Source of the DNA: Chloroflexota bacterium
Lineage (GTDB): Archaea > Iainarchaeota > Iainarchaeia > Iainarchaeales > GCA-2688035
NCBI GenBank assembly: GCA_017610335.1
Contig: JAFCCG010000004.1
Location: forward strand, 1 to 33,190
Length of the DNA stretch: 33,190 bases
Direction: 5' to 3'
Position numbers and translations under genes: made by a program. Below the pieces are notes generated by a model. The model had not been told where the DNA came from, did not search any database, and saw only the letters and a list, made by a program, of their open reading frames with translations. Shown here piece by piece: positions 22,350-30,759 of the stretch (positions are counted from its first letter, which is position 1; each line of letters opens with the position of its first letter).

Positions 22350-22357
22350 TTTTAATC
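22350..22357 (+). promoter_or_regulatory. TATA-like box of the purSL-purQ-purM operon
   Basis: TTTTAATC is centred about 27 nt before the purSL ATG, with no Shine-Dalgarno site between. This fits a leaderless operon start. Confidence 0.5.
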
Positions 22358-22379
22358 TTTTTCAATACCAATTAATGAT

Positions 22380-25370
22380 ATGGCAGGCAATCTTTGCAGA
22401 ATAGAAGTTAATTTTCAGAATGATACAAGGGCTAAGATTGCAAAAAAGTCCATTGAAAGGGCTGGTTTTGGCAAAATAAGCAATGTTTTCCTAAATGATG
22501 TTTATACAATTTCTTCAAATTTTTTACAGGAAGACTTGCAAAAATGTGCTGAATTGCTTCATAACCCGGTAAATCAGTCTTTTGCTGTTGAAAAATTTCT
22601 TTCTCCAGAAGACTTTGATTGGGCAATTGAAATAGGTTTTCTTCCAGGAGTAACTGATAATATCGGAAAAACTGCTGCAGAAACTCTTCAGGATTTTTTT
22701 GGAGAAAAAGCAAAAGAAGTTGAAGTTTTCAGCTCACAATTGTTTTTCTTAAAAGGCTCTTTTACAGAAGAAGAAGCAAAAAAAATTGGAGAAATTTTTG
22801 CAAATCCGTTAATTCAGGGAATTTATATTAAAAGCATGCAGCAATTTGAAGCAGATTCAGGAATGGATACAATTGCCCCTGTTGTAAAGCTTCATGAAGA
22901 ATCAAAAGCAGGTGAAGTAAATCTTGATGTTTCAGATGAAGAGCTTACAAAGCTTGGAAAGCACGGAATTATTGACCGCATTGAATCGGATGGGACAGAG
23001 ACAAGACGTGGTCCGCTTGCATTGGATCTTTCTTCGCTTCACATTATAAGAGATTATTTCAAAAAAGAAAACAGAAACCCAACTGATATTGAGCTTGAAT
23101 CCATTGCACAAACCTGGAGTGAACATTGCAAGCACACAATTTTTGCAGCAGAACTTGACGATTTAGAAAAAGGACTTTACAAGGGGCTCATAAAAGCAGC
23201 AACTGAAAAAATCAGGGCAGATAAAGGCAAAAAAGACAATTGTGTTTCTGTTTTTGTTGACAACAGCGGCGGAATAGATTTTGATAAAGATCACATTATT
23301 TCAGACAAGGTTGAAACACACAACAGTCCTTCTGCACTTGATCCTTTTGGCGGCGCAATAACAGGAATTGTCGGAGTAAACCGTGATACAATGGGTTTTG
23401 GAATGGCAGCAAAGCCAATAATTAACAGATATGGTTTTTGTTTTGCCGATCCTGGGGATGCAAAGCTTCTTTACAGAGCAAAAGAAAAAGAAAATTCAAT
23501 TCTTTCACCTGAAAGAATAATGCTTGGAGTAATTGACGGAGTAAATGTTGGTGGAAATTGTTCTGGAATTCCTACGCCTGCAGGATTTATGTATTTTGAT
23601 GAAAGATACAAAGGCAAGCCTCTTGTTTTTGTTGGAACAATTGGATTAATGCCTCGTTTGGTTAATGGAAAAAAAGGCCATGAAAAAAAAGCATTGCCAG
23701 GCAATGTTATAATAATGGCCGGAGGCAAAGTAGGGCTTGATGGAATTCACGGAGCAACATTTTCTTCAGAAGCCCTTAGTTCAGGAAGTCCTGCAACAGC
23801 TGTACAAATAGGCGATCCGATTACCCAGAAAAAAATGTCTGATGCAATTGTAAAAGAAGCAAGGGATTTGAATTTATACTCAAGCATTACTGATAACGGT
23901 GCAGGCGGATTAAGCTGTTCTGTTGCAGAAATGGCAAAAGAATGCGGCGGTTGTACTGTGAATCTTGAAAAGGTTCCTGTAAAATATCAGGGAATGTCTC
24001 CCTGGCAAATTTGGGTTTCTGAAAGTCAGGAAAGAATGACTTTTGCGATTCCAAAAGAAAAAGCACGGCAATTTATTAATCTTATAAAAAGAAGGGGTGT
24101 TGAAGCAACAGCAATAGGAGAATTTAACGATTCAAAAAAATGTATTGTTAATTTTAACAATAAAAAAATAATGGATATTGATATGGATTTTTTACATGAT
24201 GGTTTGCCAAGAAAAAAGCTTGTAACAAAACCAATGAAGTCAGGTTTGAAAAATCCTTCCTTTGAAGAACCATCACACCTTGGAACAACCTTGCTTGAAA
24301 TGCTTTCAAGGTTAAACATTTGCAGTAAAGAATTTGTTTCAGTACAATATGACCACGAAGTTCAGGGTTCAAGTGTTCTAAAACCATTGCAAGGCAAGGG
24401 GCGCGTAAATGCTGACTCAGCAGTTGTTAGACCATTACTTAAAAGCCAAAAAGGAGTCGGTATTTCTCACGCGCTTTATCCAGGTTATGGAGACATTGAC
24501 ACTTATTGGATGGCTGCAGCTGCAATTGATTCGGCTGTTAAAAATCTTATTGCTGTAGGGGCAAAAATGGATGACATTGCATTGCTTGACAATTTCTGCT
24601 GGTGTTCAAGTAACGAGCCAGAAAGGCTTTGGCAGCTTAAAAAGGCAGCACAAGCTTGTTATGATTTTGCAACACTTTACAAAACGCCTTTTATTTCAGG
24701 TAAGGACAGCATGTTTAATGATTTCAAAGGCTTTGATTCAGATTCAAACCCATTAAAGATTTCGGTTCCACCAACCTTGTTGATTTCATCAATTTCAGTA
24801 ATTTCCAACAGCAAAAAATGCGTTTCAATGGATGCAAAAGTTGAAGGAGACCTTGTTTACGCAATTGGCTTTACAACAGGCGAGCTTGGCGCTTCCGAAT
24901 ATTACAGAATGCAGGCTGAAAAAGCAAAAGACAAAAAGGCAATTGGCGGAAGAGTACCAAGGGTTAACGGGAAAAAGGCGTTGGCATCATACAACGCGCT
25001 TTCAAAAGCGATTGAAAAAGGGCTTGTTGCTTCAGCCCATCCTATTGGACTTGGTGGGCTTGGCATTGCAATAGCAAAAAAATGCATTGCCGGCTGCATT
25101 GGCGCAAAAATTGATTTAAAAAAGGTTCCGGCAGTTGGACTTAACAGAACTGACAGTCTTTTGTTTAGTGAAAGTCAAAGCAGATTTTTGGTAACAATTG
25201 CTCCTGAAAACAAAGCAAAATTTGAAGCCGAAATGAACGGAACCAGGTTTGCGGAAATAGGTATTGTTACAGGTGACAAGCTTGAAGTAACAGGAATTAA
25301 TGGAAAGAATTTTTTCCTATCTGTTTCAGAGCTTGAAGAAGCTTACAAAAAAACTTTGAGGGATTACTAA
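22380..25370 (+). CDS. purL: FGAM synthase, PurS-PurL fusion
   Basis: Synthetase part of the enzyme that makes formylglycinamidine ribonucleotide in de novo purine synthesis, using ammonia from PurQ. Residues ~1-155 look like two PurS-type alpha/beta units (CRIEVNFQNDTRAKIAKKSI and a second around SQLFFLKGSFTEEEAKKIGE). The PurL part follows: linker, TWSEHCKH near 246-252, ETHNSPSALDPFGGAITGIV, DNGAGGLSCSVAEMAKECGG and a second ATP-grasp-like half (VQYDHEVQGSSVLKPLQGKG). At 996 aa it matches PurS-PurL fusions, not the ~720 aa PurL. It lacks the C-terminal glutaminase, which is encoded by the next gene (purQ, 1-nt overlap TAATG). Confidence 0.95.
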   Translation: MAGNLCRIEVNFQNDTRAKIAKKSIERAGFGKISNVFLNDVYTISSNFLQEDLQKCAELLHNPVNQSFAVEKFLSPEDFDWAIEIGFLPGVTDNIGKTAAETLQDFFGEKAKEVEVFSSQLFFLKGSFTEEEAKKIGEIFANPLIQGIYIKSMQQFEADSGMDTIAPVVKLHEESKAGEVNLDVSDEELTKLGKHGIIDRIESDGTETRRGPLALDLSSLHIIRDYFKKENRNPTDIELESIAQTWSEHCKHTIFAAELDDLEKGLYKGLIKAATEKIRADKGKKDNCVSVFVDNSGGIDFDKDHIISDKVETHNSPSALDPFGGAITGIVGVNRDTMGFGMAAKPIINRYGFCFADPGDAKLLYRAKEKENSILSPERIMLGVIDGVNVGGNCSGIPTPAGFMYFDERYKGKPLVFVGTIGLMPRLVNGKKGHEKKALPGNVIIMAGGKVGLDGIHGATFSSEALSSGSPATAVQIGDPITQKKMSDAIVKEARDLNLYSSITDNGAGGLSCSVAEMAKECGGCTVNLEKVPVKYQGMSPWQIWVSESQERMTFAIPKEKARQFINLIKRRGVEATAIGEFNDSKKCIVNFNNKKIMDIDMDFLHDGLPRKKLVTKPMKSGLKNPSFEEPSHLGTTLLEMLSRLNICSKEFVSVQYDHEVQGSSVLKPLQGKGRVNADSAVVRPLLKSQKGVGISHALYPGYGDIDTYWMAAAAIDSAVKNLIAVGAKMDDIALLDNFCWCSSNEPERLWQLKKAAQACYDFATLYKTPFISGKDSMFNDFKGFDSDSNPLKISVPPTLLISSISVISNSKKCVSMDAKVEGDLVYAIGFTTGELGASEYYRMQAEKAKDKKAIGGRVPRVNGKKALASYNALSKAIEKGLVASAHPIGLGGLGIAIAKKCIAGCIGAKIDLKKVPAVGLNRTDSLLFSESQSRFLVTIAPENKAKFEAEMNGTRFAEIGIVTGDKLEVTGINGKNFFLSVSELEEAYKKTLRDY

Positions 25371-26170
25371 TGGTTAAAGCAATTCTTTTGACAGGATATG
25401 GCATAAACTGCGAGGAAGAAACAGCTTTTGCTTTCAAAAAGGCAGGAGCTGAAACAGAAATAATTCACGTAAACGATTTGATTGCTAATCCAAAAAAGCT
25501 TTTAGAAACGCAGATTTTTGCATTTCCCGGAGGTTTTTCTTACGGTGATGATACTGGTTCAGGAAATGCTCTTGCAAACAAAATCAGAAACAATTTGTGG
25601 GACGAGCTTGTTGAGTTTATTGAAGCAGAAAAGCTCATTGTTGGAATTTGCAACGGTTTTCAAGTAATAGCTAATTTGGGAATTTTGCCAGGAATTGAAA
25701 ACAAGCAGGCCAAAAGAACAATTGCCTTAAGCCATAACAATAGTGCAAGATATGAATGCAGATGGGTAAACCTTAAAGCATTTAACAAAAAATGCGTGTT
25801 CACAAAAGACATTGACACCATAAGACTGCCTGTTGCACATGGGGAAGGAAAATTTACCGCATCGGATGAAACACTAAAGCAATTAAATGAATCGGACCAA
25901 ATAGTTTTCAAATATGCTAATGAAAACGAAGAACCTGCAAATGGTAAGTTTCCATTAAATCCAAATGGTTCTTTGGAAGACATTGCAGGAATCTGTGACA
26001 AAAGCGGGCGCATTCTTGGAATGATGCCGCATCCTGAAAGAAATATTTTTTTCACACAACAAGACAATTGGACTTTGCAAAAAGAGGAATTTAAGCGTTC
26101 TGGTAAAAAAATTCCTGAAGAAAGCGCAGGAATGAAAATTTTTAGGAACGCGGTTAAATATTTTAAGTGA
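25370..26170 (+). CDS. purQ: FGAM synthase glutaminase subunit
   Basis: Releases ammonia from glutamine for PurL. It is a class I amidotransferase: nucleophile Cys94 in GICNGFQVI, oxyanion region FPGGFSYGDD, and His221 and Glu223 in MMPHPERN complete the triad. At 266 aa it is slightly longer than PurQ of Bacillus type, with an extra C-terminal stretch (TLQKEEFKRSGKKIPEESAG) like that of PurL-fused forms. Its ATG overlaps the purSL stop by one base, so the two subunits are made together. Confidence 0.97.
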   Translation: MVKAILLTGYGINCEEETAFAFKKAGAETEIIHVNDLIANPKKLLETQIFAFPGGFSYGDDTGSGNALANKIRNNLWDELVEFIEAEKLIVGICNGFQVIANLGILPGIENKQAKRTIALSHNNSARYECRWVNLKAFNKKCVFTKDIDTIRLPVAHGEGKFTASDETLKQLNESDQIVFKYANENEEPANGKFPLNPNGSLEDIAGICDKSGRILGMMPHPERNIFFTQQDNWTLQKEEFKRSGKKIPEESAGMKIFRNAVKYFK

Positions 26171-26175
26171 TTTTT

Positions 26176-27255
26176 ATGAAATACAGTGACATAGTTGATT
26201 ATGAAAAACTTGATCCGGTAAAAAAAGCAGCAATTGAAAGCTTTTCGAGCACAATTGAAAAGCCTTCAAGGATTGGCTTAAGGATTGTTCCTGAAACATT
26301 GGGTGAACCTGCAATAGCAATAGATTTTCCAGAACAGGATTTTATGCTTGCTTTTAATGTAGAAGGTCTTGGAACAAAAAATATAATTGCTGACGAAATG
26401 TCAAAAGATAGTAGAGGAAAAGGCATTAAATATTATGAAACTGTTGGCAAAGACTGTCTTGCAATGTCAACAAATGATTTAGCAGCAATTGGAGCTGACG
26501 CATTTGTTTATGGTGACATTTTAAGCAGTGGCAACAGTAACTGGTTTGCTGATTTGGAAAAATCAAAAGCAGTACTTAAAGGTTTTAAGACAGGTGCTGA
26601 TGAAATAGGACTGGCTGTACCATGCGGTGAAACTCCAACACTCAAAGGCGTTGTTAACGAAAGCACAATTGACATGGCGGGAGCATCAATTGGCATAATC
26701 AAACCCAAAGAAAATCTTACTTATGGTCAAAGCCTTGTTGCAGACAATATAATCATTGGACTTGAAGCAAACGGCATTCACTCAAACGGAGTTTCGCTTG
26801 CAAGAAAGGTTGCAGAACAATTACCCAATGGATATTTTACTGAAATGCCAAACGGAAAACTTTTTGGCGAAGAGCTTTTAGTACCAACAACACTTTACAC
26901 AAGAGTGTTAATGGACATGCTTAACAGCTGTAAAATCAGTTATCTTTCTCCAATTACCGGACATGGCTGGAAAAAAATAATGCGTGCCAAAAAGTCTTTT
27001 ACTTACAAGATTGACTTTGTGCCAGAGCCATCTGAACTTTTTAAGTTCCTTGTGGAAAAATCAGGCGTTACAGAAAAAGAAGCCTACTTTACCTGGAACA
27101 TGGGCCTTGGCTATGCAATAATGGCTCCAAAGGAAAGCAGGGACGCAATATTCAAAGCAAGTGAAAAGCACGATATTAAGGCATTTGATTTGGGAAGCGT
27201 AAGAGACGGAAACAAGTCTGTTGCAATAAAATCAAAAAACATTGTTTTTGAATAA
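26176..27255 (+). CDS. purM: Phosphoribosylaminoimidazole (AIR) synthetase
   Basis: Closes the imidazole ring: FGAM plus ATP gives AIR, the step right after PurSL/PurQ. PurM-family motifs include FNVEGLGTKNIIADEM, DCLAMSTNDLAAIGADAFVY, GETPTLKGVV, GLEANGIHSNGVSLARKVA and ITGHGWKKIMRAK. At ~359 aa it has normal length. A GTG at 26167 is possible, but AGTGA stands just before the ATG at 26176, so I choose the ATG. It starts 5 nt past the purQ stop. The last codons (NIVFE, stop) recur imperfectly 51 nt downstream. Confidence 0.95.
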   Translation: MKYSDIVDYEKLDPVKKAAIESFSSTIEKPSRIGLRIVPETLGEPAIAIDFPEQDFMLAFNVEGLGTKNIIADEMSKDSRGKGIKYYETVGKDCLAMSTNDLAAIGADAFVYGDILSSGNSNWFADLEKSKAVLKGFKTGADEIGLAVPCGETPTLKGVVNESTIDMAGASIGIIKPKENLTYGQSLVADNIIIGLEANGIHSNGVSLARKVAEQLPNGYFTEMPNGKLFGEELLVPTTLYTRVLMDMLNSCKISYLSPITGHGWKKIMRAKKSFTYKIDFVPEPSELFKFLVEKSGVTEKEAYFTWNMGLGYAIMAPKESRDAIFKASEKHDIKAFDLGSVRDGNKSVAIKSKNIVFE

Positions 27256-27311
27256 GTTTTGTAAATTGAAAAAGCTGTAATGCTGAATAATATTATTTTC
27301 GAATAGGTCTT
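27241..27311 (+). repeat. 51-nt spaced imperfect duplication of the purM 3' end
   Basis: ATTGTTTTTGAATAAGTTTT (27241-27260) recurs as ATTATTTTCGAATAGGTCTT (27292-27311), 16 of 20 bases the same. The offset of 51 nt equals 17 codons. The sequence coding for NIVFE-stop is thus echoed in frame as NIIFE-stop, just before the next gene's ATG at 27316. Confidence 0.6.
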
Positions 27312-27315
27312 ATTC

Positions 27316-28812
27316 ATGGAAAAAAAACTACGCAAGCTTCTTAAAAATTCAATCCAAAAAAACGCTTCAAAGAAAAAATTCGGAATCCTTTTCTCCGGTG
27401 GAATTGATTCAGTACTTCTTGCACTTCTTTGCAAAAAACTAAACCTAAATTTTACTTGTTTTTTTGGGTATGTAAAAGGAAGCACTGAAGCCAAAGACCT
27501 TGTAGTAGCAAAAAAGGCAGCAAAAGAAATTGGAGCAGATCTTGAAATTGCTTCACTTCCTTCAGAAAAATTAGAAGAGCTCATTGCAAATCTTGTGCAT
27601 TTAATTGGTTCTGCTTCTCCAGTACAGGTGGGTGTTGCAGTTCCAATTGCAATTTCCTGCAAAAAAGCAAAAGAAAAAGGAATTTCAACAGTCTTTTCAG
27701 GAATGGGTGCAGATGAATTGTTTTGTGGCTATGCCAAATTTAAGGACTCCAAAGACCTTGCACTTGATTCATTAAAATTAGTAAATATGCTTCCTGAAAA
27801 AGACCTAAAACGCGATCTTGCAATTGCTTCAAGCAACGGTCTTGAACTGAAAACTCCTTTTCTTGATGCGGCAATCTTAAAATTTGCTTTATCGCTTCCA
27901 AAAATTCAAAAGCTTTCGGCTGACAGAAACAAAATAATTCTGCGCGAACTTGCTCTTTCTCTTTCTCTTTCACAAGAGCTTGCTGAAAGAAAAAAGATGG
28001 CTGCACAGTATGGAAGCAATTCAGACAAAGCAATTGAAAAGCTTGCAAAAAAGGCAAAGAAAAGTAAAACAAAATATCTTGAATCTTTTTTGGACAAGAA
28101 AAAAATTGAAGCTTTTTCCGGGAAGAAAAAAATTGCTGCTCTTTTTTCAGGGGGAAAAGACAGTTGCCTTGCTTTGTGGAAAATGCAGCAGCAGGGTTTT
28201 GAAGTAAAATGCTTGATTTCCATAATTCCAAAAAATCCTGATTCTTTTATGTACCACAAACCAAATCTTAAAATTTTAAGGCTTCAATCAAAAGCGCTTG
28301 GTATTCCACTAATAATTGAAAGAACAAAGGGTGAAAAAGAAAAAGAGCTTGCTGAATTAAAAAAAGCTTTGATAAAAGCCAAAAAACAATTTTGGCTAAG
28401 TGGTGTTGTTTCAGGAGCACTGTATAGTAACTATCAGCGTGAAAGGATTCAAAAAATCTGCAAAAGCCTTTCGCTTGAATTTTATTCGCCTTTGTGGCAT
28501 TTGGGACAGCTTGATGAGCTCTTGGAACTTTTCAACAATGGCTTTGTTTTTGTGCTGGAAAAGATTGCTGCTCTTGGATTGAGTGAAGAATGGCTTGGAA
28601 AATCAATTAGTATGGCCGACATTGTAGTACTTGCTGCGTTGGATAAAAAATTCGGCTTTAATGTTGCAGGTGAAGGCGGAGAATACGAATCCATTGTTCT
28701 TGACGCACCAAACTTCAAAACATATATAAAAATTCTCAGAAGCAAAAAGCAGATGAAAAACACGTTCACAGGAATGCTTGAAATAGATGATGCAGTTCTT
28801 GAAAGCAAATAG
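27316..28812 (+). CDS. Fusion of two PP-loop ATPases: asparagine-synthase-like and Dph6-like
   Basis: Two ATP-pyrophosphatase domains in one 498-residue chain. The N-terminal half (1-245) has SGGIDS (27-32) and FSGMGADELFCGYAKF (127-142), as in the synthetase domain of asparagine synthase B, but no glutaminase domain. The C-terminal half (270-498) has SGGKDS (278-283), VSGALYSNYQRERIQKIC and GEGGEYESIVLDAPNF, which are hallmarks of diphthine-ammonia ligase (Dph6). Dph6 amidates diphthine on elongation factor 2. Both adenylating motifs look intact. The role of the first half is unknown; it might supply ammonia or act on the same substrate, but that is conjecture. It follows purM after 60 nt. 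Confidence 0.85.
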   Translation: MEKKLRKLLKNSIQKNASKKKFGILFSGGIDSVLLALLCKKLNLNFTCFFGYVKGSTEAKDLVVAKKAAKEIGADLEIASLPSEKLEELIANLVHLIGSASPVQVGVAVPIAISCKKAKEKGISTVFSGMGADELFCGYAKFKDSKDLALDSLKLVNMLPEKDLKRDLAIASSNGLELKTPFLDAAILKFALSLPKIQKLSADRNKIILRELALSLSLSQELAERKKMAAQYGSNSDKAIEKLAKKAKKSKTKYLESFLDKKKIEAFSGKKKIAALFSGGKDSCLALWKMQQQGFEVKCLISIIPKNPDSFMYHKPNLKILRLQSKALGIPLIIERTKGEKEKELAELKKALIKAKKQFWLSGVVSGALYSNYQRERIQKICKSLSLEFYSPLWHLGQLDELLELFNNGFVFVLEKIAALGLSEEWLGKSISMADIVVLAALDKKFGFNVAGEGGEYESIVLDAPNFKTYIKILRSKKQMKNTFTGMLEIDDAVLESK

Positions 28813-28840
28813 TTTTTTTTGTTACACCGGCAGCTAAACA

Positions 28841-28880
28841 GGTTAATAAAAATAATTTTTGGTTAATAAAAACAATTAAA
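28841..28880 (+). repeat. 20-nt imperfect tandem repeat after the PP-loop fusion gene
   Basis: GGTTAATAAAAATAATTTTT (28841-28860) is followed at once by GGTTAATAAAAACAATTAAA (28861-28880); the first 17 bases differ at one position. It lies 29 nt past the stop codon. Confidence 0.85.
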
Positions 28881-28967
28881 TTCTTTGTAGAAATATCCTA
28901 TAAAACGGTTTCCAGTAAACTTAAATAACCCAAAGTTGTTTGTTTTTAGGATTGGATGCGGTAATTT

Positions 28968-30485
28968 ATGAATAGCAGCAAGTTGTTTTTTCCTGTTTTG
29001 TTCTTTTTTCTTGTAATTCCTTTTTCACAAGGACTTGAATGTCAGTATTCTGAAATTATTTCAATTGAAAGAAACGTACTGGCTGTTTATGATGTTGATA
29101 CAAACCAGCTTATTGGAATTGAAGATGACCTTGTTTTTGAAGGAGTTAACAATCCGCCAAATTCAACGTCTTTCAATATTATTAATCCATTTAATATAGA
29201 TTTGAATATTGATTTGTCTTATGAATATGTTTACAGGGAACCCTATACTGTACAGGAAACTGTTTTTGTTGAAGAAATTGTAGAACTTCCTGCGGTGGGT
29301 TCGGTTACAATTTCTCAGCCACTGATTGGTTTTCCAACAGATTTTAGGATTTTGTCAGAAAGTATAAGTTTTGAATTTTTAGATAACAATTTTGTTTTTA
29401 TTGGATTTGAATTTATTGAAGAAACAGAAGAAGTTTGTTTAAATTGCCTTGGAGTTACCTGTCTTAATGATAGTGAAGCATGTTCAGCAAATACTGAATG
29501 TGGCGGAGGTTATTGTATTAATGGAAGTTGTAATAATGCGCCTGTTTGCTACAATAATGATTGCGGTTGTGATTCTGTAACAGAATTTCAGTGTCCTGAT
29601 AATACAAAATGTGTTTCAAAGGCAAGTCTTCCTGTTGGTGCAACACCTGTTTGTCTTGTTGAAGAATGTGAAACTAATTTTGTTAATATAAATGGGGTTT
29701 GTTCAAAAAGAGACGGGGAAATTTGTTCAGGCAGTCAGGAATGTGGTGGAGGATATTGTGTTAGAGGAAAATGCAATAGTTTGCCGTCGTGTTATAACAA
29801 TGATTGTGAATGTAATTCTTTGATTGAATTACAATGTCCTGATAATTCTCAATGTGTTTTGAAAAGTTTTCTTGCGCTTGGTGAACTGCCTGTCTGTAGT
29901 GCTGAAGAATGTGCTACAAGCTATGTTGATGAGGAAACAGGTTTGTGTGCTGCGCCATTGCCTACTCCTGTAAATGGAAATACTTCTCAGCCTCCTGTCA
30001 ATGGAGCTGTTTCAATACCCTCTGCCAATGGAGCTGTTCCAACACCGCCTCCTGTAGTTGAAGTTATTCGGGATTCTACTCTAACGTATGTTATTATTGG
30101 TTTTGCTTTTATTTTTGCAGCAATTGCTGCATTTGCAATATTTGGTTTTTTGAAGGCTGAAAGGGAAAAATCCAAAGACGAGGTTAAGCTTTCAAAGTTA
30201 AAGTTTAAACTTGCAGCCGATGAAAAGCTTTTGAAATCACACGGGCTTTTGAAACAAAAGAAAAAACGCAAGGTAAAGAAAAGAAACTCAAGGACAAAAA
30301 CAAAAACTGAAAAGGAAAAAATGGGTTCTGAGATAAGCGAGCAGGCTGCAAGAGAAGCAGTAAAGCAGGACCAAATTGCTGCAAGGGGGGCAGTAAAGCA
30401 GGAAAGGGTTGCTGCAAAAAATGAGCGGGCTGCTGCAAGACAAGGTATCGAAAAGGCAGCTAAAGAGAGCAAGGTTCAAAAGTAA
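28968..30485 (+). CDS. Cysteine-rich secreted protein with C-terminal membrane anchor
   Basis: A surface protein of 505 residues in visible parts. A signal peptide comes first (1-22, LFFPVLFFFLVIPFSQG), then a beta-rich domain to about 155. Two Cys-rich repeats follow (about 170-246 and 250-327). They share CxxxxECGGGYC, CYNNDCxC and CPDNxxCV, and each has about 12 Cys, probably paired in disulfides. A Pro/Asn/Gly-rich linker, one membrane helix (about 372-394) and a strongly basic helical cytoplasmic tail with Ala-Arg-Lys repeats (QIAARGAVKQERVAAKNERA) close the protein. No family is recognised. The Cys repeats resemble small EGF-like or EB modules. It may act in adhesion or host contact; that is inference. 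Confidence 0.8.
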   Translation: MNSSKLFFPVLFFFLVIPFSQGLECQYSEIISIERNVLAVYDVDTNQLIGIEDDLVFEGVNNPPNSTSFNIINPFNIDLNIDLSYEYVYREPYTVQETVFVEEIVELPAVGSVTISQPLIGFPTDFRILSESISFEFLDNNFVFIGFEFIEETEEVCLNCLGVTCLNDSEACSANTECGGGYCINGSCNNAPVCYNNDCGCDSVTEFQCPDNTKCVSKASLPVGATPVCLVEECETNFVNINGVCSKRDGEICSGSQECGGGYCVRGKCNSLPSCYNNDCECNSLIELQCPDNSQCVLKSFLALGELPVCSAEECATSYVDEETGLCAAPLPTPVNGNTSQPPVNGAVSIPSANGAVPTPPPVVEVIRDSTLTYVIIGFAFIFAAIAAFAIFGFLKAEREKSKDEVKLSKLKFKLAADEKLLKSHGLLKQKKKRKVKKRNSRTKTKTEKEKMGSEISEQAAREAVKQDQIAARGAVKQERVAAKNERAAARQGIEKAAKESKVQK

Positions 30486-30531
30486 GTTTAGATTTTTACT
30501 TTTTTTATTTCACACCTGGATGAATTAGTAC

Positions 30532-30759
30532 ATGAGATTAGTTGCAGGCAAAATCCTGTTTTTTTTTTTTGCTATTTTTGTGCTTGGAGAAAAGTTTTTT
30601 TTTTTAATAATTTTTGCAATAGTGTTTCTGTTTGCATTTCCTGCCTGTGTAAAGGCTGAGGGGTGTTTTGTGTTAAAGGAATTCTTTTTTTTAGAATCCA
30701 AAATGTTGTCTTTCTTCTTTTGCTTTTTCAAGCAAATATTTCATATATTCATCTTGTAG
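30532..30759 (+). CDS. Possible small secreted or membrane protein, or a decayed gene
   Basis: The first ~45 residues look like a long hydrophobic leader (FFLIIFAIVFLFAFPACVKA) with a signal-peptidase-like end. The reading depends on T-runs of 12 and about 11 bases. Its 3' end overlaps the antiporter gene in antisense by 69 nt, where the sequence turns to Phe-rich text. It could be a real short gene ending earlier, or a gene broken by slippage in the T-runs. Confidence 0.2.
   Translation: MRLVAGKILFFFFAIFVLGEKFFFLIIFAIVFLFAFPACVKAEGCFVLKEFFFLESKMLSFFFCFFKQIFHIFIL

Noticed and set aside
27111-27662. 183-codon minus-strand frame opposite purM and the PP-loop gene
   Set aside because: Antisense to two well-supported genes; its internal repeat (KTYSK twice) is only the purM 3' duplication seen from the other strand.
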